The notes under the pieces were generated by a model. That model did no database searches. It was not told where the DNA came from and saw nothing but the letters and a program-made list of their open reading frames with translations. Of a DNA stretch of 64,000 bases, positions 46,519-57,356 are shown piece by piece (position 1 is the stretch's first letter; the number at the start of each line of letters is the position of its first letter). Source of the stretch: Bathymodiolus brooksi (taxonomy: Eukaryota > Mollusca > Bivalvia > Mytilida > Modiolidae); contig OY804590.1 in the NCBI GenBank assembly GCA_963680875.1, forward strand, positions 22,072,640 to 22,136,639, written 5' to 3'. A program made the translations under genes and the position numbers.

Positions 46519-48046
46519 ATAATTAATTATTAAATCTACAAGTTTGTCGAATAAATTTTTGCACTGGTTTGAACAATAAAGTATTCAATTCTTCACTAAT
46601 TTCATTACATCCAAAGAGTATATATTCTATAGAGATGGGAACAATGTTATTAAAATAGTTAAACAGAGAAGTTCTATCGTGTTGATAAAGTGGACAATCA
46701 AGAAAAAAATGAATAGCATCCTCAAATAAATGACCACATACACAACGTGGATCATTCTTCAAATTTACTTTATATAAATCGGCATTAAGGCCACTACATC
46801 TACATTGTATGTCTTAGCTTAGTATGTATTATATTAGTTTTCCTATCGCCAATATTGTAAAATGAAGCCACCAGAATTTGGACAGCCTGAATTGTCAAAC
46901 AATGAAAGTGAAGCCATGCATAATATTAAACACGTCAAGAAAGCATGTTAATTATGAGGAAGACAAAAATAAAGTACCCATTCATGAACAAGCCTTACAA
47001 CATCCAAAATACGAATATTTGCAATGGTATTTTCCATATTTCATTTTTTAAAGCACTACTAATCAATGAGGGAAAAACGACCCGGGGCGAACGGGAATAG
47101 GGAAATAACGACTCACGGGGCGAAACGACGCCAACGGCCTTCAGGCTTGTGTTGTCGGCAGGTAAGTTAAACTTGCCTTTGGTGCCATCACAAGATTATG
47201 TTTTACAAGATAACAAGAGGTGCTACGACAAAATTTTGAGTGACTGGAATTTCAGACTCCCTTCATTGGGCTTCAAATGTATTCTGGTAGGCTTGAATGA
47301 ACATGATTGATGGTATTCAATTTTGGACACCAATTTTTTTTTACAGACATAAAACAGTTCTTGTTAGCCCATGGTCTGAATATTTTTAAGTGGGTGGTTG
47401 CAGGAGGCATATTTCCTAAAGACGAAGTCGAACAACAACAACTTATGTATTTTAAGAACAAAGTGTTCACCATCACAGACACTAAATGACAACTCCCACA
47501 ATGTATAGATATTGCACCAAAGAAGATGATGGTTTGACAGAAGGAGCTTATTGTTCTTGCACTGCAGGGTATGAAATTTATGCATGTTTTTTTTATTCTC
47601 TATATCGTGTCTATGCAGTGCCAATTCAGGACCATTAGATAATAACAGAAGGGATTGCAACTAATCTTGGCTGAAATGTTCCTAACAAATTCATGACAAA
47701 ATGTTGTAGTTACTATGGTGTCAATGAATCAGTACATTTCAATAATGTTTGAGAGATGTCAGTTCAAATCTCTCTGGAAGCTAATGATCTGCATACATGT
47801 ACATATTGGGTTTGTCAACTACTAACAATTACAATATATGTATATACATTGTAGCTTCTATAGTACAAGGTAGTACGTTTCAATAATGTTGAAAAGATGT
47901 CAGTTCAAATCTGACTGGAAGCTAATCTATGGGTTTATTTTAATATATGCTTGATCATGTTGACTGCATTAACTAACTTGGACACAAGTCCCTAGCTCAA
48001 TGAAAGTTTTGAAGAACTACTCCTTTTTCAATGCGACCGCAAAAAT

Positions 48047-48282
48047 GTTGTGTTAATAGTTAGCATGCTCACCTAGAATGTGGTAGATCCATGAGTTCTA
48101 GCCCCTGTCTAGTCAAACCAAAGATTATAATATTGGTAAGAATGCAGCATTAAGGAGTAAAAACAAAAACTGGTCGAGTCAGAATAATGTTTCAGAGTGG
48201 AACGACATACAGGTATCTACCCACAGACTTGTTTCAATGAACTACATTTTGTAGCACTCTAAAAATCCAACTAAGGGTGTTG
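48047..48282 (+). repeat. Old family-2 SINE remnant, unit C
   Basis: Equivalent to 28032-28277 in unit A. Confidence 0.55.
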
Positions 48283-50556
48283 GTCTTTTCATTTTTTGTA
48301 TCTAAATGTTTCCTGTTGCTCATGCTTAAATAGTTTACACATCACATGTTATAGTTTATGTTTCTTGTTTAAAAATTCTATGAATAGAATGTTTTTATCC
48401 CCCATATGTCATGAGTGTTGTTTTTCATGTAACATTATTGAATATTTTGGGCTTTGTTCATTTACCTGAGAAAGTCTTAGACAAATATTTTGAAATTAAA
48501 GGAGTTTTGAACCTTATTACATGTATGGGGTTTTTTGGGGAGGGGGGGTGGAACTTTTGTCAGATTTTTTAACTTCTCAATTCAATAACTAAAGGATAGA
48601 GAAAATTGCAGTGTCCCCCAATATTAACTTTTTGATGTTAAAAGCAATATAATTTTCATTCAATCATTAACTTAAGACTTAATCAGGATGAGGGGAATGT
48701 GTTTTATTACCCATTCTTCAATGTTCCAGTTCATAGTTTTGTTATTTTACAACTTTGTTATTATACATGTAGCTGACCTTTTAATAATGTTTTGTTTTTG
48801 CAATAAATATTTTCTTGTTAATGAATATTTGTTTAATTTTTGTGCTCTATGATTTACAAAAGTTATCGAGTTGAATCATTTACAAAGTGCATGTGCATGT
48901 ACATATTTTGCCCAACCAAGACTGACTTGTTCCTGAATTTAGCACTTTTTCCATACTAATCCTTATATGTTATTATTGGTCTCCTGACATTGGCATAAAC
49001 AAGAAAGGATGGAGTGCCTCATGAACAGAAACCACACCATAATAATGTGCTCGACATACGTGTAAGAATGGAACATGACTGTTAATGTATAGCCCTGTAT
49101 CAGGGCATACTATTTAACCCCCGTCTGTCCCTCCCTATAGTTTTGAGCTAGAGTTTTTGTAATATTTTGTAGTGTGTTTAATGTACAAATACTAAAGGTG
49201 TGCATTCTTACAGGATTTTGACTTCTAAAAAATCACAAAATGATATATAGTTGAACTAAGTCATTTTTAAGTTAGTACATCTAAAGTGTCTTACACACAG
49301 ACTTTATACATTCTCTAACAAAAGGGGCACACCAGTTTTAAGTTGGGCCTTTTAAAAAGTTTTATTTGATGCTCCATAATATGATAATTTACAAATTGCA
49401 TGTTTAATGTGATATAAATATGATAAACTATAAAACTGTGCAGAAGTCTAACATAATGCCAACTTTAAAGCATTAACATTACAAAGCTGGTTTTTGTACG
49501 AATATCTGCCAGTCGCTTAGGGGGAAAAAAGACTTCTTTTGATTTCCCTTTTTTATAAGGCCCCCCCCCCCTTTTATAGGATAGTCCGACAACAAAATAT
49601 ACAAGATTTAGATTAATTTTCTTCAAGTTAATCGATAAGTACCCGCTAGGATGATATATTTTATTTATTCTTGCAGGTCTAGGATATTTTGTAAACAGTA
49701 CTATTTGCGAGGTTGTGTCACAATATCCTTGGAAGTTGGAACTACTACATGTATTCTACTATAGCTGAATATTCACACGATCTCTCATTATTTTCAAGTT
49801 CTACGGGATACATGTAGTCATAAATTATTTTCCTAACCAACAAATTCACGAAAACTTCCTTACGACCGTGACGATATGTGCATAACTGCCACGATGAATA
49901 AACTGCGACACCGTGTTTACAAATGCAATGACGTCTTGTTTACGTTTTTTTACTCCGATTGACCTTTGAACCATAATGGCGGCGGTAACGTGAAATTGGT
50001 AACCGATAATTATCGAATCCTACACGGAAAGTAACGAGTCGCTAAGAATAACACGATTGCGCAACCCGATCGTCTGCTCTGGATTATATTTATATTCGCT
50101 TAATTGCATCAGGTATTGATAAAATACACAATTGCCCAAAATGTCTCAAAGAAAAACACTTTCAAAACCTTATGCATATGTCAGAAGGTAGCAGGTCAAA
50201 TCGGCCCCAATCCAAATCGGTCCCAAGTCAAATCGGCCCCAGATCAAATCGGCCCCAGATCAAATCATTGTATTATTATGGTCTTTTTTTATTGTTTCAC
50301 TCCTTTTTTTCACACCGGGAAATCACATGTCCGCCAATTTTGTTGTTTACTATTGTCAACATGCAAAGTTAAATATTTCTTAAATAGTTTGGACACTATT
50401 CAGCAAAATATTTAAATACATCCAATACGTTTTAATTATTGAAGAATTAAAACTGTCTAGTAAGTACAGTTGTGTTTTGTACCAGTAAATGTTTACCATT
50501 GATACGAAATATAAACGTCTGACTATATCTCGCCATGCTTAAAATAATCAATAATC

Positions 50557-52722
50557 TTGCCGATAAAATTTCAGTGTCTGCATATATATAACGATTATAG
50601 TTCTGCTGTAGCACCATCCAAGTGGTTGTCCCATTTCCAATCCCTTGGAGAACTTAAAGAATCATATAAAGTAAGACTATCTCAGTTGGAGAGAAGACTT
50701 GATGACCTTGAAAAGATACCATGTTATAATGATTTAGATAATGTTATTTCCAAAAAAGAGATCACCTCAGCAATATCAAAGCTGAAAAACAAGAAGGCCC
50801 CAGGTCTTGATAATATTTCCAATACCATGATAAAACAGAGCCAAACAGTACTATTGCCATGTCTCTCAAAATTATTTAATTCCTGTCTGTCTCATGGCAA
50901 ATATCCACACTCATGGGCTGAAGGTTATATCTCTGTAATACATAAATCTGGTGATGCCGCAGATCCCAACAATTACCGAGGTATTACTATTACCAGCTCA
51001 GTTGGCAAAGTTTTCAACAGTATTTTAAATGAAAGACTAGATTCCTTCTTAAAGCAAAATAATATTATTGATGACTGTCAAATAGGTTTCACTAGAAAAG
51101 CTAGAACATCTGATCATATGTTTATTTTAAAATGTATAATTGACCAGTATTGTAAAACTAAAGATGGAAGGGTGTTTGCCTGCTTTGTCGACTTTCAAAA
51201 AGCATTTGATAAAGTTATACATACAGGAATTAAACTCAAGTTATTAGAAATAGGGGTTAGTTCAAGATTTTATAATATCATAAAAAACATGTACAGTTAT
51301 AGTACATCTTGTGTCAAGATAAACGATAAATTAACAGAATTTTTCGCCACCAAACTGGGAGTAAAACAAGGGGACAACTTGATTCCTAACTTATTTAAAA
51401 TATTTATTAATGATCTTCCCAGTTATCTCAGTAAAACAAAAGACCCAGTCATTTTAGATAATTCCCCAATCCATTGTTTGATGTATGCTGATGACATTGT
51501 CTTATTATCCAAATCAGCAGAAGGAATGCAAGAAAAATTAGACAAACTTTCTGCATTTTGTACTGATTGGTGTCTTGATATCAATATTAAAAAAAACAAA
51601 ATTTTGATTTTTAACAAGGCGGGCAGACATCTTTCACATAAGTTTGTATTTCAGAATAATAATTTAGAATGTGTATCTCGTTATAAATATTTAGGAATAT
51701 GGTTTAACAACTCTGGCTCCTTCAACTTTGCTCAAAATCAACTTTATCAGAAAGCCTTAAAGGCCCTTTTTAAATTGAAGAGTGATTTTCTAGTCCACAA
51801 TCCTGAAGTTAAAACCTCAATTCACGTTTTTGATCACACTATTAAGCCGATTCTGTTATATGGCTGTGAAATTTGGGGTTATTTTAACCCGTTTACCTCA
51901 CGGTTTAGAAATGGAAATATTCCAATAGACCAAATTTTTTCTAAACTACATTGTGAAAAGTTACACTTGAAGTTCTGTAAATTTCTTTTGGGAGTGCATA
52001 AAAAAAGCACCAATCTTGCAGTACAATCAGAACTAGGCCGGTTCCCTCTTCATTTCGATATATTAAAGCAAATTTTAAGATTTTGGCATAGACTTGAAAA
52101 TCTGGATTCATCTTTCCCACTTCTTAAAGCTGCATATAAATGTACTAAAAATTTATATGAAGGCAAGCAACCATCATGGTATGGCTCTGTAAAACATATT
52201 TTGCAAAATATGCCAAGCTTAACTAATTTCTTGACAGACAAAACATCAACCTTTAAATATAAATGCAATAAAATTGTAAAACAACACTATTTGGAATTGT
52301 GGACAAAACAATCCCATTCACTTAGAGAGGGAAAATTAAGAACTTATTTAAAAATAAAAACCAATTTTGGATATGAAAATTATTTGTCAATCATTAAAAA
52401 TTTTGAACAGAGAAGAAGGTTGTCCAAATTAAGAATATCAGCTCACAAATTACAAATAGAAATAGGAAGATACCAGGGTACTCTCCGGGAAAACCGCATC
52501 TGTTGCAGGTGCACTTCGGGTCAGGTAGAAGATGAGATCCATTATTTACTTCATTGTACTTGCCATGCAAACCATAGGGAAATTTTTACTACATATTTGA
52601 CATCTGAGTGTCAAAATTTTCAAAATTTAGATGACAAATGTAAACTCATATGGATCTTAAATAATGAAGACCCAACTATACTCAGCTATCTTTGTCAATA
52701 TCTTTTATCAACAACTATTTGA
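50557..52722 (+). CDS. LINE reverse transcriptase, 721 codons (endonuclease region missing)
   Basis: One open frame with all RT blocks: NYRGITITSSVGKVFN (~145), VDFQKAFDKV (~212-221), KLGVKQGDNLIPNLFKIFI (~268-286), MYADDIVLL with the YADD site at ~310-313, YKYLGIWFNNSGSF in the thumb, KPILLYGCEIWGY, and a C-terminal zinc knuckle RICCRCTSG...EIHYLLHC. The usual SPNL is IPNL here. The order is that of a non-LTR retrotransposon of the Jockey/I-like group. The start Met is not native: 5' truncation removed the AP endonuclease. The frame is intact, so the copy is fairly young. The LINE fragments in units A-C are close relatives and can be aligned over the thumb and C-terminus. Confidence 0.85.
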   Translation: MPIKFQCLHIYNDYSSAVAPSKWLSHFQSLGELKESYKVRLSQLERRLDDLEKIPCYNDLDNVISKKEITSAISKLKNKKAPGLDNISNTMIKQSQTVLLPCLSKLFNSCLSHGKYPHSWAEGYISVIHKSGDAADPNNYRGITITSSVGKVFNSILNERLDSFLKQNNIIDDCQIGFTRKARTSDHMFILKCIIDQYCKTKDGRVFACFVDFQKAFDKVIHTGIKLKLLEIGVSSRFYNIIKNMYSYSTSCVKINDKLTEFFATKLGVKQGDNLIPNLFKIFINDLPSYLSKTKDPVILDNSPIHCLMYADDIVLLSKSAEGMQEKLDKLSAFCTDWCLDINIKKNKILIFNKAGRHLSHKFVFQNNNLECVSRYKYLGIWFNNSGSFNFAQNQLYQKALKALFKLKSDFLVHNPEVKTSIHVFDHTIKPILLYGCEIWGYFNPFTSRFRNGNIPIDQIFSKLHCEKLHLKFCKFLLGVHKKSTNLAVQSELGRFPLHFDILKQILRFWHRLENLDSSFPLLKAAYKCTKNLYEGKQPSWYGSVKHILQNMPSLTNFLTDKTSTFKYKCNKIVKQHYLELWTKQSHSLREGKLRTYLKIKTNFGYENYLSIIKNFEQRRRLSKLRISAHKLQIEIGRYQGTLRENRICCRCTSGQVEDEIHYLLHCTCHANHREIFTTYLTSECQNFQNLDDKCKLIWILNNEDPTILSYLCQYLLSTTI

Positions 52723-53216
52723 TTAAATGGAATTGGAGATCTGCAAACTGGATGACCTGCATTGAGCATGAGAAAGAAAATATTCTTTTTGGCATCGTCC
52801 CTTGATGCTCACTGCTGGTTATCCAAAAGCTCTGATCCCTTTCCATATTCCAAACAATATTCCTTCCACATCAACATGGCCGGTCTGCACTAGACACAAG
52901 TAGGACTTTATTCCTTTTAGCATCGACTCAAGGTGTCTCTTGCAGATTGGTGATGAATCACCTGATATATATGTATATGTTCTCTCTCATCACCCCCCAC
53001 CCCCTCATATATATGTGAGTAAGTGTATGTACGTTTATGTGCATATATCTCTTTTCCTGCCCGAGTGTGCCTGCACCACAATTATTGATATTTCACCGCG
53101 AATATTTAAGTTGATATATTGTTGTTGTGTATCAATCATAATTGTTATTTGTATATGCCCTCCTGGGGCCCTGATTTGGTTAATAAACTTATTCTATTCT
53201 ATTCTATTCTATTCTA
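52723..53216 (+). mobile_element. 3' UTR and TTCTA tail of the LINE
   Basis: Non-coding tail with TATGCCCTCCTGGGGCCC, GGTTAATAAACTT and five TTCTA repeats ending at about 53216. A shorter relative is at 15540-15664. Confidence 0.7.
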
Positions 53217-53802
53217 TATGATGCAAATTTCCTCCATATACATTGGCCATGAGGAGGACTTTAATTTCATTTTGTTTAATTATTTCCAGTCTAAATGTCC
53301 TTTAGGCACCGGCCCTTGATGACCTCTGTATATGGATGGCATTGCTCTCATGCATGTACATTGGTCATGGGGAGGACGCTGGATATTGCCGTCTGTCATT
53401 GAATTAGCCCCTTGTAAATATAAAAGGGTTTATTTCTATTTCAGCACATTTTACGCGTGACGGTACTTTTAATACCCTTTTAATCCAGAGACTGTTTCGA
53501 TTTGATGTAATCTAATCTATAGATGGGGTTAGTTTTTTGTGTGATTGACCCTATTCCATTGACTGCGTATACTGCCTTTAATTGTAATATCGGATTATTT
53601 TAACAAAAGAATCCGCTCATCAATAAAATTTAAATTTTACATCTCTTAACCAAAAATATTAATTTATATTACATAATTTTTTTTTATTTATTCTTTTTTA
53701 TTTTTATTTTTTGGGGCCGATTTGACTTTCATTTTAAGGCCGATTTGACTTGGGGCCGATATGACTTGGGGCCGATTTGACTGGGGGCCGATCTGACTGG
53801 AA

Positions 53803-54230
53803 TTATACCTTTAATTTTCAACGAGATAATGATGAGGTCCGCTTTTTACTAGACCAACACCGCAATGTTGGATGTTTATAGTGCTAGCTCACTGAAACAA
53901 CATGTACAGCCCGCGGATAGTCATGTATCCCCACGTGCACTCAGACACAGTATCCGGATTCCGAGTCAACCAGTATTTGTTCTTTCTCCTTAATGCTGCG
54001 TGCTTATCGGAGAAGCAACAAATACCAGTTTTATAGTCTTTGGTTTGACCTGATCGGGGCTCGAACCCACGATCTACCGCACCCGAAGCGAGCATGCTAA
54101 TCATTACACCACCGATATGCGATCGTCCAGGTTATGAAAACTTTTGTTTATGTCTTTTCTAACTGGAAACAGTATTTGAGACTTTTAGCGACCCTATCCC
54201 AACAATTTTATTGAATATGAAGTTTTACGT
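53803..54230. repeat. Near-identical 430-bp duplication, copy 1
   Basis: From ATTATACCTTTAATTTTC to ATGAAGTTTTAC it matches 55366-55792 with one visible change (CGATCGTCCAGG versus CGATCGTTCAGG). It contains a family-2 SINE. The identity indicates a very recent copy event. Confidence 0.9.
53829..54122 (-). mobile_element. Family-2 SINE, copy 1
   Basis: Minus-strand tRNA-like head with B box GTGGGTTCGAGCCCC, body TTGACTCGGAATCCGGAT, 3' end GTGTTGGTCTAGTAAAAAGC then CATCATTATC. Confidence 0.75.
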
Positions 54231-55184
54231 GGGTTACCGACGCATCAGTGTAGAGTATCAGAACGATATCAGCCGTGGGATATGACTTGACTTTTCATTG
54301 AATGTTATTCTAATTAATCTATAAATCTTTAAATATCAATAGTATAAAATTATTTCTTAGCTGTAATATCTTACGGGTTAATGAACGTCTAGTCCTCTGT
54401 AATTTTTTCACCATTTGTTCTGTATCTTTCGATCTCCTGTACTTAAGTCTTCATAACAAAGCTAACATTTATAGTTGATTAATTAATTTATTTATTCAAA
54501 TATACACATGGATGATATACTTACTATTAATACCAGGATATAAATAATATTCTGTCATTTATTTTCAAGTAGAAACGGAAATATGAGTTCGGATTAGAAC
54601 AACAAAGACGTAATAACGATTATAGAGAGGTCATATAGAGCTATGGACAGGTGAACAGTCAAAAATGAAAACAAGAATTATTATCCATTTATTTCTTCTG
54701 TTGGATTTAGGCTACAATAAATAAGCAGTGACGTTGAAGCGAATCCGATAATGTGGAAAAAGGGGGGGGGTGGGGGGGGGGGGGGGGGGGCGCAAGCTGT
54801 AGGAGTGAACCGGGCAGTAGGGGAAACCACGCATTTGTTGCGTCCATGCTAAAAATACATTTTTGTCAAATAAATGATTTGCCAAAAAGGATGGGGGAAA
54901 AAACATAGCCCCCTCCCCGGCTCCTTTATTAGCACCTTAAACAGGACAACAGATGGAATCAAGTGCCTCCTCTCAGTTCAGAAGATAGTTTAATTTATCA
55001 AAAAATGAACCTTAAGACTTCACTTGTCGAGTGGTAGTCGGATTAAACATAGATTATATTTTGTTGTCTTCAAGGTCAATACAACAGGATATTAAGGGTC
55101 CGTGTAAATTCTAAAAAAAAATATGTTTAACTGTTGATCGAAAATATAAAAACTTCGAAAAAAGTTGTTTCACTTTACAATTAT
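54231..55184. other. Intergenic DNA with a G-run
   Basis: No gene recognised. A run of about 28 G with one T interruption lies at 54761-54790, followed by CGCAAGCTG. The rest is AT-rich. Confidence 0.5.
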
Positions 55185-55340
55185 TTAATTGTCAATATTT
55201 ATACAATTGGATTTGGGAACAACTTTTTAAAACTTACCAGTCATTCTCCATACAAATACATTAATACTATAAATTAAATGACAAGTTATATATCAATTAT
55301 AATTAATAAACTAATCAAAATTTATAAAATAAAATATCTG
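55185..55340 (-). mobile_element. LINE 3' UTR fragment
   Basis: On the minus strand GTATGGAGAATGACTGGTAA, a TTTTAAAAAGTTG stem and TCCAATTGTATAAAT-type sequence ending ACAATTAAATAATTG match the 3' UTR of the LINE tails in the 9.25-kb units. Confidence 0.6.
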
Positions 55341-55365
55341 GGGAAAAATGTCACCAAAATCAAAA

Positions 55366-55792
55366 ATTATACCTTTAATTTTCAACGAGATAATGATGAG
55401 GTCCGCTTTTTACTAGACCAACACCGCAATGTTGGATGTTTATAGTGCTAGCTCACTGAAACAACATGTACAGCCCGCGGATAGTCATGTATCCCCACGT
55501 GCACTCAGACACAGTATCCGGATTCCGAGTCAACCAGTATTTGTTCTTTCTCCTTAATGCTGCGTGCTTATCGGAGAAGCAACAAATACCAGTTTTATAG
55601 TCTTTGGTTTGACCTGATCGGGGCTCGAACCCACGATCTACCGCACCCGAAGCGAGCATGCTAATCATTACACCACCGATATGCGATCGTTCAGGTTATG
55701 AAAACTTTTGTTTATGTCTTTTCTAACTGGAAACAGTATTTGAGACTTTTAGCGACCCTATCCCAACAATTTTATTGAATATGAAGTTTTAC
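55366..55792. repeat. Near-identical 430-bp duplication, copy 2
   Basis: Second copy of 53803-54230. Its left flank (AAATCAAAA) is plain AT-rich DNA, whereas copy 1 abuts the transposon end, so copy 2 is the likelier original location. Confidence 0.9.
55390..55683 (-). mobile_element. Family-2 SINE, copy 2
   Basis: Same as 53829-54122. Confidence 0.75.
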
Positions 55793-55904
55793 AACAAAGT
55801 AAACAAAAATACGGAAGCATGAAATGGACATGTGGAAATGTTTATTTCTGAGTCTCGTGGCCACTAGATAGCACATGTACAGTCGTGGCCTCGAGATACT
55901 AAAA

Positions 55905-56175
55905 CGAGAGCCCGGGTGGCTCAATGAGCTAGGTAGTTGGATTACCTAACAACTCATACAAGCCTATCACCAATACGGCGTGGGTTCGCGCCCGGCTTTG
56001 TAAATTACAAAAGAGGGTGCACTCGACTCGCAGCCGCCGCAAGTGATAAAGTTTATAACACCAGTTGCTTGCCCATGGTCGGTGGTTCTCTCCGGGTACT
56101 CCGGCTTCTTCCACCACTAAAACTGGTCGCCATGATATAGCTGAAATATTGCTGAAAATAGCGTTATAAAACAAA
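55905..56175 (+). mobile_element. Full-length V-SINE (RUDI-like)
   Basis: tRNA-like head (GGGTGGCTCAATGAGC as A box, GTGGGTTCGCGCCCGG as B box), V-domain CTCTCCGGGTACTCCGGC, body GCCATGATATAGCTGAAATA and an A-rich tail. This copy has the clearest V-domain in the window. Confidence 0.85.
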
Positions 56176-56309
56176 ACAAAAAGATGTTAAAGCGTGGCCA
56201 TGATATGTACATGTGTAATGTACCCTTCCATATGAGAAAAATGAGAATAAAAAGGGGTCTACTTTAAAGATTATAGGTTGTTTTATATCATATTTATCAC
56301 ATAACTTGT

Positions 56310-56380
56310 ATATGACTGCTCACTTTCCTGGTTTGGTACAGACATTGCAATAAAAAGTGGCAGGGTTAAACTAGTGTTTT
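56310..56380 (+). repeat. Short dispersed repeat, also at 13125-13185
   Basis: CTCACTTTCCTGG, TTTGGTACAG, AATAAAAAGTGGC and GTTAAACTAGT are shared between the two places. Confidence 0.55.
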
Positions 56381-56623
56381 GTAATTGAGCTTGAAACCAA
56401 TACAAAACATTTGGTGATAAAAGGATAACAGAATGAAAACAAAAATTGAATATCGTGCATTTAAATTGAACATTTAATAATTAAAATACATCAAATAGTC
56501 AAAGATTTATTGATATGACTATATACGAGATATTGATTTAAATATTAGTCATGTTTCAGTTTTTAAGGATGCATAGAAATGTAGTCGAGAACTACACCAA
56601 ATTAATAAAATGCCATGTGTGTG

Positions 56624-56749
56624 CAGGGGCGGATCCAGGGCGGGTGGTGGCGCACCCGGCGCGCACCCCTCCTAAAATTCACACGAAATACCCCCAAAAA
56701 AAATTGTGCGCCCCCCCCCCCCTAACTTGAAATCCTGGATCCGCCCCTG
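56624..56749. mobile_element. hAT-type MITE, complete
   Basis: 126 bp, ends CAGGGGCGGATCCAGG and complement, flanked by TGTGTGTG on both sides (8 bp, but inside a simple repeat). The interior is G/C-run rich with CACACGAAATACCCCC. Confidence 0.85.
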
Positions 56750-56938
56750 TGTGTGTGTGTGGTAGGAAAAGGTTTTGCACTGCATGGATATATGCATGGC
56801 AGTGAATGCTTAGCACAAAACACATAATAAATATATCACTGTTAAATCAATGCACATATAAATAAAATATAGCACTAAGCAATAAACAGAATATTAAATA
56901 AATATTGACAGTACTGAAGCATGCACAGTAAAACATAT

Positions 56939-57024
56939 TATAAATTATCTCTACGTTTGTATCCGTAGTCATGTTTATTCCATTGTGCTAAAATCTCCAT
57001 ATTTACGGATATGGACGTAGATAA
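56939..57024. repeat. Small foldback
   Basis: Arms TCTACGTTTGTATCCGTA and TACGGATATGGACGTAGA form an imperfect inverted repeat with a ~45-bp middle. It may be a MITE or a chance structure. Confidence 0.4.
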
Positions 57025-57169
57025 TGAATATCTCCCAAATTTGGCCTAAATCGGATGATGTAGGGGGTTAGTTGATACAAATGTATAACGTAAAAGTAAC
57101 GTTTTTCTTTACATTATCAGGAAAAGTCTGTATCAAAATTAGGTAATCAGTCAAAGTTAGAAAACCAAT

Positions 57170-57356
57170 TTGCAACTGCCCGCACGCATACAGTCCCTCC
57201 CTATTAGGCAACAAGTTTATAGAAGGACAACCGGTTGCATTCATACAGGTACATCGCAATTAGACAAAAAGTCAACCTGAAGAAAGGCGATCGTACTAAT
57301 ACAGGCCCTCGTCATTAGGCGACCTTCCAACATAAGGACAGCCGACCGCACAGTAC
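57170..57356. repeat. ~57-bp minisatellite, left part
   Basis: Units contain GGACAGCCGACCGCA, ATACAGG, CCATCGCCATTAG-like and CAACAAGTCAACCTAAGG words with many changes. It continues at 58409-58667 on the other side of the hAT element. Confidence 0.75.

Larger units (their letters stand above)
44764..46893 (-). mobile_element. LINE 3' end interrupted by two insertions, unit C
   Basis: Bounded by GTCAAACAAT (44754-44763 and 46894-46903). Split by the elements 44845-45533 and 45740-46518. The coding end is at 46523-46762 (-). Confidence 0.75.
41069..47129 (+). mobile_element. MULE-like element with nested insertions, unit C
   Basis: Same element as in A and B, with the two motif words CGGGTCGTTTCGCCCC and GTCGATTCGCCCC intact at the left end. 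It now contains a second copy of its own family (44845-45533). Confidence 0.65.
40956..47400 (+). pseudogene. Split host gene fragment, unit C
   Basis: Start MDPGGKIYTIDEF at 40956, interrupted at about 41068. It resumes at 47130 with the donor at about 47162. The third exon has the 50-bp loss seen in A and B, so that loss predates the tandem copies. Confidence 0.45.
40156..50186 (+). repeat. 9.25-kb unit, direct copy C, right end replaced
   Basis: It starts at the hairpin 40156-40177 and follows the unit until 50186, where a new element begins. It is longer than A and B because of two private insertions (44845-45533 and 45740-46518). It keeps several states seen in copy I that A and B have lost, for example GGGAACAAGTTTTTACAACT near 44810 and TTATATAAATCGG near 46770, so its right part is the older version. 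Confidence 0.93.
50187..53805 (+). mobile_element. Element with CAAATCGGCCCC subterminal words, carrying a LINE
   Basis: The left end GGTAGCAGGTCAAATCGG is followed by three more words of the type TCAAATCGGCCCC within 75 bp. The right end (minus) AATTCCAGTCAGATCGGCC has four such words in 90 bp (53715-53805). The arrangement matches the families at 2638, 44845 and 58676. The left flank is unit C, but the right flank is unrelated to the unit and no target duplication joins them. So either the element recombined with another copy or one flank was rearranged. Inside is the LINE 50557-53216. Confidence 0.65.

Noticed and set aside
50104..50415. Frame of 103 codons with repeated NR..IGP words
   Set aside because: It is a translation of the repeated TCAAATCGGCCCC words at the transposon end.
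54761..54790. G-quadruplex regulatory site
   Set aside because: An almost pure G-run is as likely a simple repeat or sequencing artefact, and no gene lies next to it.
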